Shown here in pieces: positions 59,990 through 64,000 of a stretch of DNA of 64,000 nt. Origin of the DNA: G963668345 sp965206025 (GTDB taxonomy: Bacteria > Acidobacteriota > Terriglobia > Bryobacterales > UBA6623); contig CBDBIU010000005.1 in the NCBI GenBank assembly GCA_965206025.1, positions 1,302,001-1,366,000 of the forward strand. The letters run 5' to 3'. Numbering within the stretch: the first letter of the stretch is position 1; the number at the start of each line of letters is the position of its first letter. Both the position numbers and the translations under genes were made by a program. The notes below the pieces were generated by a model. The model was not told the origin of the DNA, ran no database searches, and worked only from the letters and a program-made list of their open reading frames with translations.

Positions 59990-60445
59990 GGCTCTTCCGG
60001 GTTTTTAGTGGGTGGCCAACGGGTAGCCGGCTCCTCCATCCTGCCGACCCGACGTCGCCCGCAGTCACATCGGAGCCCAAAAGGCGGCCAAGAAATCCCC
60101 AAATACCCTACACGCCAGTCCGGTCGTGGGCAACTCGTAAAGGGAATAAGACACTGATAAACAGGGAGTTATCTCTTTGAGTGTGGCCACTGGATGACAG
60201 TTGTGGATCCGCATTTCACAGCCTTCGGGAGACTGTACGACTACCTGCCAGCAGCCTTGCTCTACTCGTAACCCTTTGTTTATCAGTAATTCTTTTTGGC
60301 CAACGCAGTCGCCGCCCGGCCTTGGGGGCCGTAGAGTTGTCACGAAGCCCTTGAATGGCACCGAAGCAGGCTCCGGGAGGTCGGCCTCACAGTGGCGAGG
60401 GATCCGTCACTCACCGCCGCCAGCCACTAAAATCCCAGAAGAGCC
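59990..60445 (+). mobile_element. 456-bp non-autonomous ISL3-like element, copy C
   Basis: The ends GGCTCTTCCGGG and inverted GGCTCTTCTGGG are flanked by the perfect 8-bp duplication GATAAAGA (59982-59989 and 60446-60453). It interrupts an SSS-family symporter gene. It has the same length and nearly the same sequence as copies A and B. Confidence 0.92.
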
Positions 60446-62050
60446 GATAAAGATACGAAGGACTTCTTCCTGGCTGGGCGCGGCGTGCCCTGGTGGGGCG
60501 TCGCCGGCTCCATCTTCGGCACCAACGTCAGCGCCGCCCAACTGGTCGGCATGATGGGCATTGGCTACTCGATCGGCTTCGCCCAGTCGCACTTCGAGCT
60601 GGGCGCGGTCTTCGCGCTCATGTTGCTCGCCTATGTCTTCTTTCCGCTGTACCGGCGCATGGGCGTCTACACGCTGTCGGAATATCTGGGACACCGTTAT
60701 GACGAACGCGCCCGGGTGGCGTATTCCATCATTTCTCTGATTGCGATCGGTCTGATCTACATGGTCATGGGGTTTTACATCGGTTCGCGCTCCATGCTTT
60801 TCCTGTTGCGCGGCACGCCTCTTGAAGTCAGCTATACAACGGGCATTCTGATCTTCGCACTGGTGACCACTTGCTACACGATTGCGGGCGGATTGAAGGC
60901 CGTCATCTGGACCGACGTGATCCAGTCCGGGCTATTGCTGCTGGCGGGGGTCTTGGTGACTTTTCTTGTTTTCGCCCAACCGGAAGTCGGCGGATTAGCC
61001 GGCTTAATGGCCAAGGATGCCGCCTTGCCGCGAGCCGACCAGAAGTTCCATCTCTACTTGCCGATGAACCATCCCGAAATTCCCTGGACCGGCGTCTTTA
61101 CGGGGATGATGATCAAGCACTTCTTCTATTGGGCGAACAATCAGGTCATCGTGCAGCGCGTGCTCGCGGCGCGCAGCAGTCTCTCCGCTCGCGTGGGCAT
61201 CGTAGCGGCGGGCTATCTGAAGCTGTTGATCCCGTTTGTTTCCGTGGTCGGTGGCATGGCGGCCGGGCACCTGTTCCAGGCTCGGGTTGATACCGGCATT
61301 CTGCCGGCGCTGCCCCAGCCCGACGACGCCTTTCCTCTGCTGGTGCAGCTTATCGTGCCGGCGGGCTACGGACTTACCGGGCTGATCACGGCCGGTTTGA
61401 TCGGCGCGATTCTTTCCAGCCTCGACTCGCTGATGAACTCAGGCGCAACACTGTTCACCTTCGACTTCTACAAGCGCTTCATGCGCCGAGAAGCCGGCGA
61501 CCGTGAGTTGCTACTCGCCGGTCGGATCTGCATTGTCCTGCTGGTCGTCGTTGCCGGATCACTGGCGGCGCTGGCTTACACCGAGGACCAAAGCGACAAC
61601 TTTTTCCTGCGGCTGGCCAATCAAACCGGACACCTCCAGCCGGGAATTGTCGCCGCCTTTCTCTTGGGGGTCCTCTGGCGGGGGGCGACCGCCAGCGGCG
61701 GGTTCTTAGCCATTCTCGTTTCGCCGTTTTTCTCGGTGTTCATCGAACGCGCCTATCCTCACTGGGCGAGCGGCTCTTCCGGCGCGGCCGAATGGGTTCG
61801 GCTTTCCTTTGGCCCGCAACTGAACTTCTTGCATCGCGTCGCGCTCACGGGCCTGTTCGCGACCGCGCTTATCGTCGTAGTCAGCCGTCTCACTCGGGGT
61901 ACTCGCGATCCAAAGACGGACCGCTACACGTGGTGGGCCTATCGTTCGGACCAGGGGCGTGAATCAACCCACCCCTTCTGGCGCAGTGAACGCCCCTGGG
62001 CTTGGCTGCTCTGCGCACTGACCGTCTGGATACTGATCTACTTCGTGTGA
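60446..62050 (+). pseudogene. 3' part of the interrupted SSS-family symporter
   Basis: This 3' part encodes most of an SSS-family (PF00474) sodium/solute symporter with about 12 more membrane segments (GVPWWGVAGSIFGTNVSAAQ, MGIGYSIGFAQSHFELGAVF, LKLLIPFVSVVGGMAAGHLF). The signature GAILSSLDSLMNSGATLFTF is intact. A GTG at 60485 could start a shortened protein lacking the first helix, but transport function is doubtful. The insertion looks recent because the duplication is perfect and the downstream frame has no other damage. Confidence 0.87.
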
Positions 62051-62137
62051 CGCCGCGGCGACATAGTGATCGGAAAGCCGGCGACAACCGGAATGAGAAT
62101 GGTCCGACATGAGACTTTTCCGGAGTCGTCGCACTAG

Positions 62138-62303
62138 CCCGCATTTCTCACCACGTGGCGAGGCCAAGCGCGCGAGAGGCCGTCGGTACAAGGCGCGCGA
62201 CGCTTGGCGCCCGTTTTTTGCATAACGCGGGCGTACTTAAACCCTACGTTGAGCACGGCGAGCAAGCGCATTACTTCGGCCGTCAGGTGGTGAGAAACGC
62301 GGG
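62138..62303. repeat. REP/MITE-like element, copy 4
   Basis: The ends CCCGCATTTCTCACCACG and the inverted CCCGCGTTTCTCACCACC bracket 166 bp. The inner half shares GTTGAGCACGGCGAGCAAGC with the inverted interior of copy 1. It lies between the symporter gene and the next gene. Confidence 0.65.
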
Positions 62304-62405
62304 CTAGCAGCAGTGGAACGAAGCCCCGCCTTTCGAGATGGAGGGGCGATGGATCGCGCCCTTACAGGCCGTAAGCTGAACCATGAACCCGGGTCTCGTC
62401 CCCGG

Positions 62406-62951
62406 TCAGGAGGCACTTCCCTCTTCAGAAGGCAGCCCCAGATCCTCTGGAGTAAGGGAACGGAACGAAAACTTGTAGCCCTCATACATGGCGATCCCGT
62501 AAAACAGGAGATCCATGGGACTAAAGGTGGCCATCATCAGTCCCTCAGCGATCTCCAGATCAAGGCGCGACAATACGTCGAAGAAGGGAAGCCCCTGTTG
62601 GTTCGACACCAAGCCACACACCGCGAGGAGGTTGCCCAGACCGCATCCGGCCAGCGACAGCAGCGAGCCGGCGATCCCAAAGACTTGGTCGATCCCCTTT
62701 CCAAGCAGGCGTACCCCAAATCCGGCGAGAAATCCGATACCCACGGCCATCCAGCCTATCTGGTATCCCGTGACGAAGGTGACGCCGGCCCACAGGGAAG
62801 CCCCCACAACGGCTCCGATCGCACCGCCAAGCACACCTGACGTCAGATTCTGCTCTGATCGCAATAACTCCAGGGCGTGTCGAGCGTGAAGCGCTTCGGG
62901 TGATCCCTCTTCGAGCGAAACAGTGGGGCTTTCGGCCTCTTCATTACTCAT
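62406..62951 (-). CDS. small membrane protein, unknown function
   Basis: The 181-residue protein has an acidic N-terminus and about four hydrophobic stretches (VLGGAIGAVVGASLWAGVTF, IGWMAVGIGFLAGFGVRLLG, GSLLSLAGCGLGNLLAVCGL). The pattern resembles uncharacterised Gly-rich membrane proteins. No functional motif is visible. Confidence 0.7.
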   Translation of the reverse strand: MSNEEAESPTVSLEEGSPEALHARHALELLRSEQNLTSGVLGGAIGAVVGASLWAGVTFVTGYQIGWMAVGIGFLAGFGVRLLGKGIDQVFGIAGSLLSLAGCGLGNLLAVCGLVSNQQGLPFFDVLSRLDLEIAEGLMMATFSPMDLLFYGIAMYEGYKFSFRSLTPEDLGLPSEEGSAS

Positions 62952-63045
62952 GGACTTGCCTCCCTTTTGCGTTGCACGCCGGCAAGCAGGCGCGTCCTGG
63001 TTTTAAGGCGAATTGGGTCTGAGCTGAAGTTATTGGCGCGGCGGT

Positions 63046-63771
63046 CTAGCTGTATGCCGTCAGTTCGTACCCCGATGGTTCGAGCACGATGATGGCCGGC
63101 CCCCCGTTGGCGCCGGGGATTTCCGTGGGCAGCCGGATCGTCGTGCTTTTGGGATAGATCACCGGATCCCGCCGCCGCCGATCGAGGAACTTACCGACCG
63201 GGGCCATACCTTTACCGAACGGAGGCAGGAAGTAGTGCATCGGTACGACCCAGTTGGGCTTGAGGTGTTCGATCATGAAATCGAGGTCCGGGAGGGGAAT
63301 CGTGTTGCTGTCTCCGGTGATCGCCAGCAGCACATCGCAGTGGCCGACGAAAGGAGCCAGCTCGTCGGCATTGAGTCCGTAACCGAGATCGCCAACATGC
63401 ATCACCCAGAGACCGTCGAACTTTATGGCATAAAGAGCGTTGTCCATGGGATCGTGCATGGTGTGCTCGGGATGCTCGGCGGCTCCGATGGCGATGATTG
63501 CTCCGCCGTCAATCTCAGTTTGTAGACCCTTCTCGACGACATCGAGTGCGTTGATGACCCGAGGGCTGCCGTTGACCAGCTTCGGATTTCCGTGGGCAAG
63601 ATCGGTCAGCGAACTGCAGATCACCGTGTCGCCTTCGAGCGAGGGCGTGTCCTCGGGCAAGCCGAACTTCTCGAGCTCGGAAGGCGTGTAGGGATCCATG
63701 ACGACCACCGGTCCCCCGTCACGCCAGACGCGGAAGCAGGCGTGCGCCACCCATTCGATATTGACCGGCAT
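63046..63771 (-). CDS. metallo-beta-lactamase-fold protein with degenerate metal motif
   Basis: The 241-residue protein has MBL-fold landmarks: VAHACFRVWRDGGPVVVMDP near the N-terminus, then IGAAEHPEHTMHD, VMHVGDLGYGLNADE and VVPMHYF. Where a HxHxDH motif is expected (after strand DTVICSS), the sequence reads LTDLAHGN, so part of the canonical metal site is missing. It may be a UPF0173-like hydrolase with altered metal binding or a non-catalytic relative. The next gene upstream ends two bases before its ATG, indicating an operon. Confidence 0.8.
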   Translation of the reverse strand: MPVNIEWVAHACFRVWRDGGPVVVMDPYTPSELEKFGLPEDTPSLEGDTVICSSLTDLAHGNPKLVNGSPRVINALDVVEKGLQTEIDGGAIIAIGAAEHPEHTMHDPMDNALYAIKFDGLWVMHVGDLGYGLNADELAPFVGHCDVLLAITGDSNTIPLPDLDFMIEHLKPNWVVPMHYFLPPFGKGMAPVGKFLDRRRRDPVIYPKSTTIRLPTEIPGANGGPAIIVLEPSGYELTAYS

Positions 63772-63772
63772 T

Positions 63773-64000
63773 TTAGTCCTCCGTTGCGAGATCGAGCCCG
63801 CTGTGCTCCCACCACGTTGTCCCCGTCGGCTCTTCGAGCAACAGCGGTTTCAGAAACGCGAAGGATTTCTCGAGGCCCTCTTTGACGTTGATATAGTTGC
63901 TCTCCATCTCGACGGACATGGCGCCCTCGTAGCCCACAAACCGCAGCGTGGAAACAAAGTCCCGCCAGAAGGTCTGATCGTGTCCCCAACCGATCAGCGT
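63773..64000 (-). CDS. sugar phosphate isomerase/epimerase (partial, 3' end)
   Basis: The 75 C-terminal residues visible include TLIGWGHDQTFWRDFVSTLR, FVGYEGAMSVEMESNYINVK and GLEKSFAFLKPLL. They match the end of xylose-isomerase-like TIM-barrel proteins with a metal-binding Glu in SVEME. The 5' part lies beyond the window. It is in a probable operon with the MBL-fold gene, its stop standing two bases before that gene's ATG. Confidence 0.85.
   Translation of the reverse strand, partial: TLIGWGHDQTFWRDFVSTLRFVGYEGAMSVEMESNYINVKEGLEKSFAFLKPLLLEEPTGTTWWEHSGLDLATED

Overview
The window looks like a piece of an Acidobacteriota genome or its mobilome. This is an inference from an Oar-like TonB receptor with an N-terminal carboxypeptidase-regulatory-like domain, Flp/Tad pilus genes, a trb-type conjugation cluster and a GC-rich, repeat-rich background. 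No rRNA or tRNA gene was seen, so the assignment stays tentative. Three blocks with different histories follow one another.

Block 1 (1-22.7 kb) is a defence and transposon island. It opens with a large Hanks-type kinase carrying TPR-like repeats. Two deletion derivatives of one Tn3-family transposon (2753-4229 and 15111-16066) lie in opposite orientation, each keeping its resolvase and 38-bp ends. The left one has a perfect 5-bp duplication (GATCA) and appears to split an XRE regulator gene. Between them sit a complete type I restriction-modification operon (hsdM-hsdS-abi-hsdR), two small unknown genes, a HigBA-like toxin-antitoxin pair and debris of a second type I system. To the right lie relaxase and phage-regulator debris, a fragment that looks like the variable region of a diversity-generating retroelement target, and an overlapping three-gene operon (PD-(D/E)XK-fold protein, Ser/Thr kinase, unknown protein) that is the best candidate for an undescribed defence system. 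A Sel1/ISL3 chimera, a DUF2161 gene and a TonB-receptor remnant close the block.

Block 2 (22.7-47.8 kb) is a conjugative plasmid. It holds a dif-like site beside a tyrosine recombinase, a parA/RHH partition pair with palindromic sites, an IS5-family element, a TonB receptor, an almost complete minus-strand trb type IV secretion operon with VirD4 and VirB11 ATPases, and a repA gene followed by a DnaA box and three iterons. trbI carries an in-frame TGA. Two plasmid genes share a duplicated, apparently structured 5' leader with compensatory changes. A 101-bp region with perfect 16-bp inverted arms precedes the coupling-protein gene and could be an oriT.

Block 3 (48.3-64 kb) looks chromosomal: a truncated SDR gene, DinB, Tad/Flp pilus genes, MsrB, a sirtuin, an acyl-CoA dehydrogenase, a thioesterase, an SSS-family symporter, an MBL-fold protein and a partial sugar-phosphate isomerase. 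Three 456-bp non-autonomous elements with ISL3-like ends occur here. Two have perfect 8-bp duplications, and one of these splits the symporter gene. The third has no duplication and sits exactly at the plasmid/chromosome boundary, so that junction is either a recombination between element copies or an assembly chimera.
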